The notes under the pieces were generated by a model, which searched no databases, was not told the origin of the DNA, and saw only the letters and a list, made by a program, of their open reading frames with translations. Below, one piece after another: positions 52,457-61,436 of a DNA stretch of 64,000 nucleotides. The DNA is from an uncultured Prevotella sp. (lineage in GTDB: Bacteria > Bacteroidota > Bacteroidia > Bacteroidales > Bacteroidaceae), in NCBI RefSeq assembly GCF_946404925.1, contig NZ_CAMJFM010000012.1, forward strand, positions 1 to 64,000. The letters are read 5' to 3'. Both the position numbers and the translations under genes were made by a program. Each line of letters opens with the position of its first letter. Positions within the stretch are counted from its first letter, which is position 1.

Positions 52457-54400
52457 TTATTTCAACGAAATGTTGAGGATTCTGATGGCATCATCGCCAT
52501 CGCCAGTCCTGAAGTCGAATGATTCAGGTGCGCTTTTGAACGATTCGAAGCTGAGCGTGAAGTCGCAGTAGTTGATGTCGAGTCCGAATTGTTTTGTAAC
52601 GGTAAATGCTTTCTCTATAGGAATAACATCCTCACCAAGCTTGATACCATCGGCAGCGGTAACCTTATATTTCTTACCATTAGCGGTGAGATAAGAATCT
52701 CGGGCAATGGTGAATCCATGGCCTTTAAGAGTATAAATACGGAAATGAACTTTGGTACCGCCAGAGTTGGCATCAACTTTGGTGACGGCCAGATTAAGGT
52801 TGGGCGTATTGTCCTGTTGAGGGCCATTAATGACATCGGCCAACGCCAAGAAACCGCCTGGCACATAACCAGATAGCTCCCATAGAATACGTCCATCGGG
52901 GGCTAACAGTACAAAGAACGGATAGGCATTATAGTCATAATAATGATTCCTAAATTCGCCCTTAAACATCTTTCCATCGCTCCAGTTACTCCATGCCATC
53001 TGCTGGCTTCGCTTGTTACGTTGCCATACTGATACAGAATCTAAGTTAATGCCAACGATTTCCAGTTTTCCTTTCACCCGTTTATAAACTTCATCTAATT
53101 CTGACTCAGACTTTATGCATGCACCACAGTTGACACCCCAAAAGTCGAGCAGCACATAGCGCCCATCGGCAAAGGCATCATACAGGCGGTGCCTGTTACC
53201 TTGCAAATCGAAGAATTCACCATCAACAGCTTTCTCTCCAATTTGCAGAATGTGTGTGGTATCCGTCTCGGACTTATTTGCCTGCAGCGTATTGGCAGCA
53301 CTCTTGGTGCTTCGAGCGGTCAAATCGTACGAGTACATATATGAATCGGATCCATCCTGAATATACCCAGAATCAAGGAAAAGCGTTTTACCATCCTTTG
53401 ATAGCATGATTTCCTGTCCTAAATGGTCAAGATGGATAATTTGCTGCTTAACGCCATCCCAGTCGTAAACCTCTACTACATTACCATAAGGGAACGGGGC
53501 TTTCATATCCAGTTGCTCCATTTTCTCGCCCTTACTGTTCAGAGTCTTTTGAAGCACATAGATCCTGTTATTATCAGCACAGCAATGTATACGCTCAATA
53601 GGCAATTTTGGTTTTCCAGAAATTTGAATGGTATCATCGTATAGTTGGCTCAAGATGTTTGTTTTGGTACTGTCAACAGTAAAGATGAAGGCAAACTTCC
53701 CTTTATTTTCGATCCAATACAAAAATCTACCCTTGCCATTGCCAATCAACCCGCTATAATCGGTATATACCATCAACTTCTCACCATTCAAAGCTTCAGG
53801 CGTACTATCGTTAGGCCAATAGTCAAGAGGAGTAAAGGTCTGGTTCTTGTAGTTAACTATTGAGAAGATGTGGTGCTGATCGCTTTCAGGCGTACCTACC
53901 ACAAGCAGGGTGGAGTCGGTCAACACTTCGAACCTGTTTCCACCCATATAGAAAGAAGTCATTTTGCTAAGGTCGTATTTCTCCCAGTTATTAGGATCCT
54001 TCATAGCTGCAATATCGTCTGTGTTCTTTATCTTAGTCAGCGAAATCAACGACAGGCTTATCATATTCTCTTCAAAAGGATGATCCAGAATATATAAGGC
54101 GCCATCCTGATCTTGCGACAATGACATTTCTCCAAACTCATTCTGTCCATGTCCTTTCGTAAACACCTTTTCTGCTTTCTGCCATTCTGTTTTGGTCAGT
54201 TTTCCTGCACAGAAGCTCCAATCATTATCTATGGCATAGATGTTGTCGGCAAACATGTATTTGGGCCATATGCCCTTGTTCACATCTCTTTTCACAAGCT
54301 GCCCTTCGAGGAACACTTCAAATTCGGCACTACTCTTGTCGGTGCAAGAGAATAATGGTAACATACCAATGAGGAATACAATTAATTTTTTAGCTTTCAT
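52457..54400 (-). CDS. Lipoprotein with beta-propeller-like and thioredoxin-like domains
   Basis: 647 residues, lipobox LFSC (Cys19) then TDKSSAEFE. Residues about 30-370 consist of repeated strands with motifs such as DQDGALYILDHPFEEN and LSKDGKTLFLDSGYIQDG, fitting a TolB/BF3164-type six-bladed propeller. A thioredoxin fold follows with YVLLDFWGVNCGACIKSESE (Cys425, Cys428) and YPFFVLLAPDGRILWELSGY. The last about 110 residues form another beta domain, partly resembling the N-domain of the TlpA-like protein downstream. It is probably a periplasmic-facing redox lipoprotein. The gap of 31 bp to the next promoter elements shows separate control of the two genes. Confidence 0.8.
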   Translation of the reverse strand: MKAKKLIVFLIGMLPLFSCTDKSSAEFEVFLEGQLVKRDVNKGIWPKYMFADNIYAIDNDWSFCAGKLTKTEWQKAEKVFTKGHGQNEFGEMSLSQDQDGALYILDHPFEENMISLSLISLTKIKNTDDIAAMKDPNNWEKYDLSKMTSFYMGGNRFEVLTDSTLLVVGTPESDQHHIFSIVNYKNQTFTPLDYWPNDSTPEALNGEKLMVYTDYSGLIGNGKGRFLYWIENKGKFAFIFTVDSTKTNILSQLYDDTIQISGKPKLPIERIHCCADNNRIYVLQKTLNSKGEKMEQLDMKAPFPYGNVVEVYDWDGVKQQIIHLDHLGQEIMLSKDGKTLFLDSGYIQDGSDSYMYSYDLTARSTKSAANTLQANKSETDTTHILQIGEKAVDGEFFDLQGNRHRLYDAFADGRYVLLDFWGVNCGACIKSESELDEVYKRVKGKLEIVGINLDSVSVWQRNKRSQQMAWSNWSDGKMFKGEFRNHYYDYNAYPFFVLLAPDGRILWELSGYVPGGFLALADVINGPQQDNTPNLNLAVTKVDANSGGTKVHFRIYTLKGHGFTIARDSYLTANGKKYKVTAADGIKLGEDVIPIEKAFTVTKQFGLDINYCDFTLSFESFKSAPESFDFRTGDGDDAIRILNISLK

Positions 54401-54430
54401 AATTCAACAATTTTTTGATTAATTCGATGG

Positions 54431-54438
54431 CAAAGATA
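54431..54438 (-). promoter_or_regulatory. -7 box of the propeller/thioredoxin lipoprotein gene
   Basis: TATCTTTG on the minus strand, 30 bp before the ATG. Confidence 0.6.
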
Positions 54439-54604
54439 TGAATAAAAAGATTAATGATGCAAGCATTTTTTAGGAAAACTGCAATCAGGGGTGTTGCAAG
54501 GTTTTTAAATCCAAATACCTGATAATAAGGAAGATAAGAAAAATGTAGCGGATAAAAAAGTGGCCGAGAGGGACGGGCTGAGACTGAGAAAAACAAGAAA
54601 AACA

Positions 54605-54636
54605 TTTGGAAATGTGACGAAAAGACCGTAATTTTG
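54605..54636 (+). promoter_or_regulatory. Promoter of the TPR-HTH regulator
   Basis: TTTG, 20 bp, TAATTTTG, 19 bp before the ATG. Confidence 0.75.
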
Positions 54637-54655
54637 CCATCAAAAATTAATCAAT

Positions 54656-56173
54656 ATGAAGAAACCATTAATCATACTGGCAGTCATGGCTGTCGTGATA
54701 GGGTGCACCGAATGGAAGAACCCTCAGTTCGTACCGGTTTGGAAAACGATAGAAACCAAACCAGAGGTGGCTCGCACCATATTATCAAAGATCAATAAGG
54801 ACGCCCTCACTGAAAGTGGTGAGGCAGAATACGGACTGCTGAAAACAATAACAGACTATAAGACTCATGCAGTCATAGACAACGATTCGCTCATATCTGC
54901 CAGCATCGCCTATTACAACCAGCATGGTGGCGAGTGGCATCGCGGGCGCGCCTACTTCTATCGCGGCGTACTGAAAATGTACAGGTTCGGCAATATCGTT
55001 GATGCCGTAAGAGACTTTAAGGTGGCAGAATATATCTCGGAGAAATCAGACGACGAAGACCTGAAAACTCACGTCTACGATTATCTGGCTCAAGTTAACC
55101 ACTATTTCAGAAACTATCCGTCGATACTGAGGTATTCGCACAAGCTGCTCGACATCAGCACAGAAAGAAAAGACAGTGCGATGATGCTGAAAAACCTGAT
55201 GATGTGTGCCACAGCTTATGCCGATATGGACCAGATGGACAGCGCCTATATCTATATAAAGAAAGGTATAGAACTGGAGAAACATGCTAACATGAATCAA
55301 TTGCAAGATATCTACAGCATGATGGCAGAGATTTATGCTGAGCAAGGAGAAACCTCCAAGGCACAAGCGTACTTGGATAAATGGAAACAGACTGACAGCA
55401 ACAACACCAAGTGGTATCTAATACCTGCTTACATACGGAAAGCCCAAGGAGAATACGACATGGCCATCCGACTGGCAGAGTTGGGACTAACATCTGGCGA
55501 CCAGAATGTACGTAGGAAATGCCTGGTTCTACTATCAGAACTCTATGATCTGAAGGGCGAAAAAGAGAAGGCCGAAGAAACAAGGTTGCTGATAGGTTCA
55601 TACGACGATATGAAATATACCAATCAGGCCATGATGATGGTCGATTGGCAGCAGAATATCGACGAGCAACGACTGACCAAGGATTTCTATCGCCAGACGA
55701 CTTGGATGCAGAGACTTATTTTCGGCATCGTTCTTGTGGTGGTATCAGCCGTTGCAGCAGGCATGTGGTGGCACCGCAGAAAAGTACGTAGGCTGAGCAA
55801 CCAACTTGACGAGGACGCACGCAACACTAGCGAACTGAACACCAAGGTAGGGCTGTTGGAGAACCGTATGGAACAGATTTCGAACACGCTACTGATTGGT
55901 ACACAGATGTACAACCAGCTGCAGCAGCGCCAATGTATAGCTGAGGCCACAGCCAAGGAGCAACAGAGTCTGGTAGACTATTTTGCCCAGCTGCGCCCCA
56001 AGCGTTGGCAGGAGTGGGAGCGAAAGTACAAAAATCTGTCTACAGCCCAATACGTGTTTCTGATTATGCAAGACGACCTGCGCTACGACGATGAAGCTAT
56101 CGCCACCGTGCTCGATGTGAAGCGCACCTCCGTACGCAGCATGCGCTCAAGAATCAAAAGCCGCGAAAAGTAA
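54656..56173 (+). CDS. Membrane TPR regulator with C-terminal HTH (DUF6377-like)
   Basis: 505 residues. A signal peptide with VIGC (Cys17) suggests lipidation. Residues about 50-330 are TPR-like helices (AYFYRGVLKMYRFGNIVDAV, YIYIKKGIELEKHANMNQLQ, IYAEQGETSKAQAYLDKWKQ). A membrane helix near 358-380 (LIFGIVLVVVSAVAAGMWW) is followed by a coiled coil (RRLSNQLDEDARNTSELNTK). The C-terminus, QYVFLIMQDDLRYDDEAIAT and LDVKRTSVRSMRSRIKSRE, is a winged-helix-like DNA-binding domain. This architecture is common in Bacteroidota as one-component membrane regulators. It may act with the ECF sigma gene that follows by 79 bp. Confidence 0.8.
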   Translation: MKKPLIILAVMAVVIGCTEWKNPQFVPVWKTIETKPEVARTILSKINKDALTESGEAEYGLLKTITDYKTHAVIDNDSLISASIAYYNQHGGEWHRGRAYFYRGVLKMYRFGNIVDAVRDFKVAEYISEKSDDEDLKTHVYDYLAQVNHYFRNYPSILRYSHKLLDISTERKDSAMMLKNLMMCATAYADMDQMDSAYIYIKKGIELEKHANMNQLQDIYSMMAEIYAEQGETSKAQAYLDKWKQTDSNNTKWYLIPAYIRKAQGEYDMAIRLAELGLTSGDQNVRRKCLVLLSELYDLKGEKEKAEETRLLIGSYDDMKYTNQAMMMVDWQQNIDEQRLTKDFYRQTTWMQRLIFGIVLVVVSAVAAGMWWHRRKVRRLSNQLDEDARNTSELNTKVGLLENRMEQISNTLLIGTQMYNQLQQRQCIAEATAKEQQSLVDYFAQLRPKRWQEWERKYKNLSTAQYVFLIMQDDLRYDDEAIATVLDVKRTSVRSMRSRIKSREK

Positions 56174-56252
56174 AATCAATTATTTTTCGAAATACATGTA
56201 ATTTTTTGGTTGTTCTTTGCATCTAACAATCAAAAACAAAAAGACAAGTAAG

Positions 56253-56726
56253 ATGAATCAAAAAGAAGAACTGTTCGCTCGATTGGTCAGAGAACACAAA
56301 AGCACCATTTACGCGGTGTGCTACATTTTCTCGCACGACGAAGAAGAGGTTCATGACCTTGTGCAGGAGACGCTGATCAACATGTGGAAAGGCATTGATG
56401 GATTTCGCGAAGAAAGTAAGATCAGCACGTGGATCTATCGCGTGGCTCTTAACACATGTCTCCTACAAGAACGCAAGAAAAAGAAAGAGGTGGCGAAAGT
56501 GCCGCTTTCTATGGGTGTGAACTTCTTTGAAGACAGCGATGCTAACAGCACACAAGTACGCCAACTCCATCAGCGCATCGGAAAACTTGGCTTGGTCGAC
56601 AGAGCCTTGGTTATGATGTGGCTTGAAGGAATGAGCTACGACGAAATCGGAGCTGTTATGGGAATCTCTGCTCAGAACGTGGGCGTTAAACTCTTCAGAA
56701 TTAAAGAACAACTTAAAAACATGTAA
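56253..56726 (+). CDS. ECF-type RNA polymerase sigma factor
   Basis: 157 residues from ATG 56253; the longer TTG-started frame has no support. Region 2 (YAVCYIFSHDEEEVHDLVQE, TLINMWKGIDGF and a following ISTWIYRVALNTCL) and region 4 (LVMMWLEGMSYDEIGAVMGI, then VGVKLFRIKEQLKNM) are both present and complete. The next gene starts 2 bp after its stop and encodes a small membrane protein, the usual position of an anti-sigma factor. An AAGTAAG-like ribosome-binding stretch precedes the ATG. Confidence 0.92.
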   Translation: MNQKEELFARLVREHKSTIYAVCYIFSHDEEEVHDLVQETLINMWKGIDGFREESKISTWIYRVALNTCLLQERKKKKEVAKVPLSMGVNFFEDSDANSTQVRQLHQRIGKLGLVDRALVMMWLEGMSYDEIGAVMGISAQNVGVKLFRIKEQLKNM

Positions 56727-56728
56727 GT

Positions 56729-57307
56729 ATGGAAGAAAAGGATTTCGAGGAGATGCGCAATCAGTTTGCCATTCTCAAGGAACAATTGAATAATCAGGAG
56801 ATTATAAGTGATCGCCTTATACGCGAAACGATGAAGATTAAGAATAAGGCAATAAGCGAAGCCAAGCAAACATCGTATGTTTGTGCAGCAATAAGCTTAA
56901 CCTTCTATCCGCTTAACAGACTCGTACATGCATGGAGCGATGGTTTCACCATTGTAACCTGTGCGCTGATTCTTTTATGTGCAGTTGCAGCTTACTATAT
57001 ACACAAACCTGTTGATGAGCTCAACTTTATGAGAGACGACTTTAGCAAGGTGGCAAAGGTGATGGCAAGTTTCAAGAAACATTATAACGACTCTGTTTAC
57101 TACTTAGCTCCAGTTGTTGTAATCCCGTACTTTGTGTGGGCATGCTATGAGTTTGCGTGGAGTCGTTCGCCTGGAGGAAAGAGTCCTTGGTTTTATGTCG
57201 GTTTGCTTTTGGCAGGCGGTGTTGTAGGTGGAATCATAGCTTACCACTATCATTCAAAAGCCGTTAATGCCGCCCAAGACATCATAGACGAGATTGAGAA
57301 GGATTAA
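56729..57307 (+). CDS. Membrane protein, probable partner of the ECF sigma factor
   Basis: 192 residues with a cytosolic helical N-terminus (MEEKDFEEMRNQFAILKEQL) and four membrane segments (about 49-65, 71-90, 124-143 and 153-173), then a short tail ending IIDEIEKD. It has no zinc-binding anti-sigma motif, but the 2-bp spacing from the sigma gene and the topology suggest an anti-sigma-like role. A 60-bp relic of a paralogue lies at 43491-43550. Confidence 0.75.
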   Translation: MEEKDFEEMRNQFAILKEQLNNQEIISDRLIRETMKIKNKAISEAKQTSYVCAAISLTFYPLNRLVHAWSDGFTIVTCALILLCAVAAYYIHKPVDELNFMRDDFSKVAKVMASFKKHYNDSVYYLAPVVVIPYFVWACYEFAWSRSPGGKSPWFYVGLLLAGGVVGGIIAYHYHSKAVNAAQDIIDEIEKD

Positions 57308-57563
57308 TACCATGGGGCTTCATCATTAAGCCGATAGGTGTAAACCTTTTGAAAGGCTTGGTCTCATCCTTGTCTGTGGGACAAGTCAGATCATGCAGAC
57401 TATGCACAAGGTCGAACTTAGCGCGCTCTTGCGAGTCGAACACGTAAATCACGTCGTAGCGTGTGGCCGTATATTCGTTATATCCCCAAGGCGTATAAAT
57501 CAGCACCTGGCGTTGTTGTTTAAAATACTCCGATTTCATCGATTTCTCGACAACCGTTGGCAT
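57308..57563 (-). pseudogene. Truncated alpha/beta-hydrolase (putative esterase) gene
   Basis: The minus strand has MKSEYFKQQRQVLIYTPWGY, then YDVIYVFDSQERAKFDLVHS and LHDLTCPTDKDETKPF, which is how many Bacteroidota enterochelin-esterase-like proteins begin after their signal peptide. There is no signal sequence or plausible start region upstream (only GGGGGGAGCTCAGCCAATGC), and the frame drifts out after about 75 residues into the end of the neighbouring gene. The catalytic part is absent. Between 57564 and 57682 I see only the next promoter. Confidence 0.65.
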
Positions 57564-57644
57564 TGGCTGAGCTCCCCCCGCAAAAGTTTATCTGGCAACC
57601 ACAATTATTTAAGTGAATTTAGTATATTTTTCACCATTTATTTG

Positions 57645-57652
57645 TACCTTTG
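57645..57652 (+). promoter_or_regulatory. -7 box of the second EamA transporter
   Basis: TACCTTTG, 30 bp before the ATG at 57683. Confidence 0.6.
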
Positions 57653-57682
57653 CCGCCAATATTTGACACTACAGCAAGGAAT

Positions 57683-58552
57683 ATGAACGAGACCAAACGT
57701 GGTTTTATACAGTTGCACCTCAGCGTGTTGTTAGCAGGCTTTACGGGCTTGTTCGGCCGACTGATTACACTGAATGAGGTAGATATTGTTTGGTATCGCA
57801 TGCTATTCACCAGTTGCATTCTTCTGGTATTTACCGGCTTGCCCCGAGTTGGTTGGCGCAAGTTTCTGCAGTTGTGTGGTTGCGGCGCATTGCTGGGATT
57901 GCACTGGATGCTGTTTTATGGCAGTATCAAGGCCTCGAATGTGTCGATAGGTGTTATCTGCTTCTCGTTGATAGGATTCTTTACCGCTCTGTTCGAGCCC
58001 ATCATCTTCAAGAAGCGTTTTTCGGGCTTAGAGTTCCTGTTCTCGCTGATAACCGTTGTTGGCGTACTGTGCATCTTCTCGCTCGATGCCCGCTACCGTT
58101 ATGGCATTATGATAGGTGTGTTGTCATCGGCCGTTTGCGCCATCTATGCCATCTGCAACAAGAAGGCCAGCGTGGGCGTTCGTAGCCGTACGGTGCTGAT
58201 GTATCAGATGTCGGGCGGACTGGTCATCGTGTCGGCCATCATTCCCGTTTATCTGTGGTTCTTCCCCAGCCAACAGCCCGTTGTGGTTGTTCCTAGCGGC
58301 ACCAACCTGTGGTTCATGCTCTGCCATGCACTATTCTGCACCGTTGGCATGTATTTGCTTCAGATTCAGGCGCTGAAGCGCTTGTCGGCCTTCACCGTCA
58401 ACCTTACCTACAACCTTGAGCCCTGCTACACCATCATCCTCGCCTTCCTCATCTTTGGCGAAGGCCGCGAGATCAATTTCTCCTTCTATCTTGGCATCGC
58501 CCTCATCCTGTTGAGCGTCTTGCTGCAATCAATGAAAACGCTGAAAAAATAG
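57683..58552 (+). CDS. EamA/DMT-family transporter
   Basis: 289 residues from ATG 57683; the longer frame would start at the promoter. About ten membrane helices in two EamA repeats. Landmarks are HLSVLLAGFTGLFGRLITLN, VDIVWYRMLFTSCILLVFTG, LLGLHWMLFYGSIKASNVSI and, in the second repeat, AFTVNLTYNLEPCYTIILAF. The FYGSIKAS and YNLEPCY motifs are typical of the family. The substrate is unknown. It is unrelated in detail to the EamA gene at 1031. It converges with the carboxylesterase gene over a hairpin. Confidence 0.88.
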   Translation: MNETKRGFIQLHLSVLLAGFTGLFGRLITLNEVDIVWYRMLFTSCILLVFTGLPRVGWRKFLQLCGCGALLGLHWMLFYGSIKASNVSIGVICFSLIGFFTALFEPIIFKKRFSGLEFLFSLITVVGVLCIFSLDARYRYGIMIGVLSSAVCAIYAICNKKASVGVRSRTVLMYQMSGGLVIVSAIIPVYLWFFPSQQPVVVVPSGTNLWFMLCHALFCTVGMYLLQIQALKRLSAFTVNLTYNLEPCYTIILAFLIFGEGREINFSFYLGIALILLSVLLQSMKTLKK

Positions 58553-58582
58553 AAAAGGAGGCTCTTGCGAGTCTCCTTTTTC
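58552..58582. terminator. Bidirectional terminator between the EamA and carboxylesterase genes
   Basis: Stem GAAAAGGAG-CTC/GAG-CTCCTTTTTC with loop TTGC, T-rich in both directions. Same core as at 50458. Confidence 0.8.
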
Positions 58583-60124
58583 TTATTTCCCTGTGCGGAC
58601 GTAGTTCATAAAGCGGTCGATGAGCGTGATGCGTTGCTGGTTGGGGATGGGGACGAGCGTTGCACCATTGTTAAACTGCATGACGGTAGACTTATCAGCC
58701 TCGAACTGAGGCCACTGTGGCAGATTTTTGCCGTTGGGATTGCCACAGGTCTTGGCAAAGTTTACCCAGTACTGCTGCATCAGGTCGCTCACCTTATTTT
58801 CCTGTGGATACTTACCGGCCTTGTTATCGAAAGCGCCTTTAAGATACATGATGTCATCGGCATGGGCGGCACCACGACGATTGCCTTTGGCATAGACGGT
58901 AGTGTCGGACTTCTGAGCCAGATAAGCTACGTAGACAGGACTCTTACCCGTAAGCTTCTGCTGGGTAGCCCAAGCATAGGCTGGCCAGCCGAAGCCTACA
59001 TCGCGCGTAATGTCGCGCAGACTGAAAAGACGCTCCTCGGCTGTTGAGCCTGGATAACAGATCTTGGCGCTATCGGCCCACTGACCTGGCAACTGACGGA
59101 AGAACTGCTCGTACTGCTCGGTGCTCACACTATCGTACTCTACTGCACCTTCATCGCTATTATGCATAATGAGCACGGGCACATCGTTGTAGTTACCTTT
59201 CTCATAGAGGGCGTAAATGGGCTCTGGAATCACATAACCATCAACAATTGGAATGCACAACTGGAAATTAGATTCGTTTCCAGTAAGATCCTTGGCATCC
59301 ATCTGGCGCATCTCGGCTATTGAATTCTTCTTCATTTGGTTCATAAACATGCCACCATACATCTGCGCCACTTGCTGATTAACCACATTGGTGGCCGACA
59401 TCATAGCTCCGCTCTGGCTGATGCAAGCGCGGAACAAGCCCTTAGCTAATGGCGATGCACACAAAACATGACAGCTCACGGCACCTGCCGACTCGCCGAA
59501 AATGGTAACCCTTGATGGGTCGCCACCAAAGTTCCTGATGTTGCGCTGTACCCACTGCAGGGCGAAGATCTGGTCGAGAATGCCGTAGTTGCCAGAGTGA
59601 CCATCAGCCTCCTTAGCCAAATCGGCATGTGCCATAAAGCCTAATGCTCCAGCACGATACTCGATAGATACAGCAACCACGCCACGGCGAGCCAGACTCT
59701 GCCAAAGCTCACCACCATAATGCTCGGTACGGAAAGCACCACCATGGATAAACACCATCACGGGCAAGGCTTCTTTAACACTCTTGGCTGGGGTAGCTAC
59801 ACTCAGATAGAGGCAGTCTTCGCTCATCATATCATACTTTACGTAGCTCTTTTCGGGCTGTGGGGGCCACTTGGGTTCTACATCGGCATTCAGCACACCG
59901 CTCCAGGGCTTGGCCGGCTGGGGTGCCTTCCATCGCAAATCGCCCACGGGGGCTGCGGCATAAGGAATGGCTCTGTACACGGCTACTGTGCCATCAAGAC
60001 GGCCCTCAACATCGCCTGATTCTACATGCGTTTTCAACAATGGTTGAACTTCGTTCGATGGTTGTGCCTGCCCTGTCATAACAACGGTGGCAAACAGGAT
60101 GGTGGATAATAGTTTTTTCATCAT
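58583..60124 (-). CDS. Periplasmic type-B carboxylesterase
   Basis: 513 residues with a Sec signal ending TGQAQ (about residue 21), not a lipoprotein. It is a carboxylesterase/para-nitrobenzyl-esterase type enzyme with RAIPYAAAPVGDLRWKAPQP, EDCLYLSV, HGGAFRTEHYGG (oxyanion, 127-130), Ser212 in GESAGAVS, Glu/Asp in MHNSDEGAVEYD and the probable catalytic His in AAHADDIMY. It is clearly different from the three lipoprotein esterases and does not share their conserved 3' block. It is the last gene of a minus-strand run, 24 bp after the cyclophilin. Confidence 0.9.
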   Translation of the reverse strand: MMKKLLSTILFATVVMTGQAQPSNEVQPLLKTHVESGDVEGRLDGTVAVYRAIPYAAAPVGDLRWKAPQPAKPWSGVLNADVEPKWPPQPEKSYVKYDMMSEDCLYLSVATPAKSVKEALPVMVFIHGGAFRTEHYGGELWQSLARRGVVAVSIEYRAGALGFMAHADLAKEADGHSGNYGILDQIFALQWVQRNIRNFGGDPSRVTIFGESAGAVSCHVLCASPLAKGLFRACISQSGAMMSATNVVNQQVAQMYGGMFMNQMKKNSIAEMRQMDAKDLTGNESNFQLCIPIVDGYVIPEPIYALYEKGNYNDVPVLIMHNSDEGAVEYDSVSTEQYEQFFRQLPGQWADSAKICYPGSTAEERLFSLRDITRDVGFGWPAYAWATQQKLTGKSPVYVAYLAQKSDTTVYAKGNRRGAAHADDIMYLKGAFDNKAGKYPQENKVSDLMQQYWVNFAKTCGNPNGKNLPQWPQFEADKSTVMQFNNGATLVPIPNQQRITLIDRFMNYVRTGK

Positions 60125-60148
60125 TTGTTGGTTTTATAGTTAAATAAT

Positions 60149-60886
60149 TCATCTTCTGCGAACCTTCTTCTTGGGAGCGGGTTTGGGTGCAGGTTTTGGT
60201 GCGTAGGGATCGCTGATGATTTTTACCTTCAGGATGCGGACATCCTTCAGCGGGCGATCGTTTTTATCGGTCTCAACCTGTATGATGCGCTCTACGATGT
60301 CGAGTCCTTGCGTAACCTCGCCAAACACGGTGTACTGACCGTCGAGATGGGGTGTGCCGCCAACGGTCTTGTAGGTCTCAATCATCTCGGGGGTGAGCTT
60401 TATCTGACCATCGGAGATAGAATCGAGTTTCTCCTGAACCTTTGCCAATCGGCGGTCATCGTAGACCTTGCCCCACACGATGTAGAACTGGGCGGCACCT
60501 GAGCGACGCTCGGGATTCACCCTGTCTGACTCGCGTGCAGAAGCTATCACACCGCGGCGGTGATATATCTGAGGCAGGCGGAACTCGGGCTCGATGGTGT
60601 AGTCGAGTTCGCCCTCACCAAGCAACTTGCCGGGCTCGGCGTGCTTGCTGTGCAAGTCGCCACCCTGAATCATAAAGTCCTTGATGACACGATGAAACAG
60701 CAGCGAGTCGTAGAACTCCATGCGGACCAGCTTCATAAAGTTGTCGCGGTGCTGGGGTGTCTCGTTGAACAGGGCGATACGGATGTTACCCTCGGTGGTC
60801 TGGAATTCAACCTCGGCTCTGTCCTGTGCCATCGCACTGCTGCAAACCAGCAGCATCAGGCCGATGAAAGCTTTTCTGATGTTCAT
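60149..60886 (-). CDS. Periplasmic cyclophilin-type peptidyl-prolyl isomerase
   Basis: 245 residues with a signal peptide ending SSAMAQ. The cyclophilin core has EGNIRIALFNETPQHRDNFM, FHRVIKDFMIQGGD, the Arg-Gly-x-x-x-x-A (RRGVIASARE) and AAQFYIVWG regions, and FGEVTQGLDIVERIIQV. An insert of about 25 residues (KVYDDRRLAKVQEKLDSISD) before the last strand is common in Bacteroidota members. The C-terminal tail is Pro/Lys/Arg-rich (APKPAPKPAPKKKVRRR). It speeds folding of exported proteins. Confidence 0.92.
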   Translation of the reverse strand: MNIRKAFIGLMLLVCSSAMAQDRAEVEFQTTEGNIRIALFNETPQHRDNFMKLVRMEFYDSLLFHRVIKDFMIQGGDLHSKHAEPGKLLGEGELDYTIEPEFRLPQIYHRRGVIASARESDRVNPERRSGAAQFYIVWGKVYDDRRLAKVQEKLDSISDGQIKLTPEMIETYKTVGGTPHLDGQYTVFGEVTQGLDIVERIIQVETDKNDRPLKDVRILKVKIISDPYAPKPAPKPAPKKKVRRR

Positions 60887-60901
60887 AGCGAATAGGGAAT
60901 A

Positions 60902-61408
60902 TTACTTGACGCGCCAAACGTTGAGTACAATGCCTTTGAAATCGCTTGAGAATGTTGGAGCACAAAGGAACAGCGAGTTGTTAAGCCAACCGTACTTGCT
61001 ATCGGCAGGAGCCTCGAACTGTGGGGCAGCGCGGAAGTAGAAACTGGGCTTTCCATCGGCATCCTTACCGTTGGCGATGATGCCACGATTGCGCACGTGG
61101 ATATAGATGCCATCATCGGTCTTGATGCAGTAGATGGCCTCGAGTTCTGTACGGCCTTCGGCATTGAGCTGATAGTCGGCACCGCCATTCACGATGGTAC
61201 CCTTGATGCCAGGGCCCTCGAAGGTTCCGCCTGTGATGGGGATAACCGTGCGGCGACCATGCTGGGTGTTGTCGATACCAAATGCCTCGCCAAGAGTAAC
61301 CTTGAGCTGCAGGGCATACTCCAACTGTGGAGCCTCGGGCTCCTTTGTCTGTGCGCTGATGTTGAGCGATGTGGCCATCAGCAGAGCCACGAATAATAGC
61401 TTCTTCAT
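60902..61408 (-). CDS. DUF3237 family secreted protein
   Basis: 168 residues, signal peptide ending NISAQ. The mature part contains APQLEYALQLKVTLGEAFGI, VIPITGGTFEGPGIKGTIVN, GGADYQLN, YCIKTDDGIYIHVRNRGIIA and YFRAAPQFEAP, all hallmarks of DUF3237, a lipocalin-like beta-barrel of unknown function. Genomic position between a thioesterase and a cyclophilin gives no clear hint. Confidence 0.85.
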   Translation of the reverse strand: MKKLLFVALLMATSLNISAQTKEPEAPQLEYALQLKVTLGEAFGIDNTQHGRRTVIPITGGTFEGPGIKGTIVNGGADYQLNAEGRTELEAIYCIKTDDGIYIHVRNRGIIANGKDADGKPSFYFRAAPQFEAPADSKYGWLNNSLFLCAPTFSSDFKGIVLNVWRVK

Positions 61409-61436
61409 ATATAGTTGATAGTTAGGTTTTGTTAGC

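Noticed and set aside
57282..57563. An intact 93-residue gene on the minus strand
   Set aside because: The recognisable part is only the beginning of an esterase without signal or active site, and the last codons overlap the neighbouring gene.
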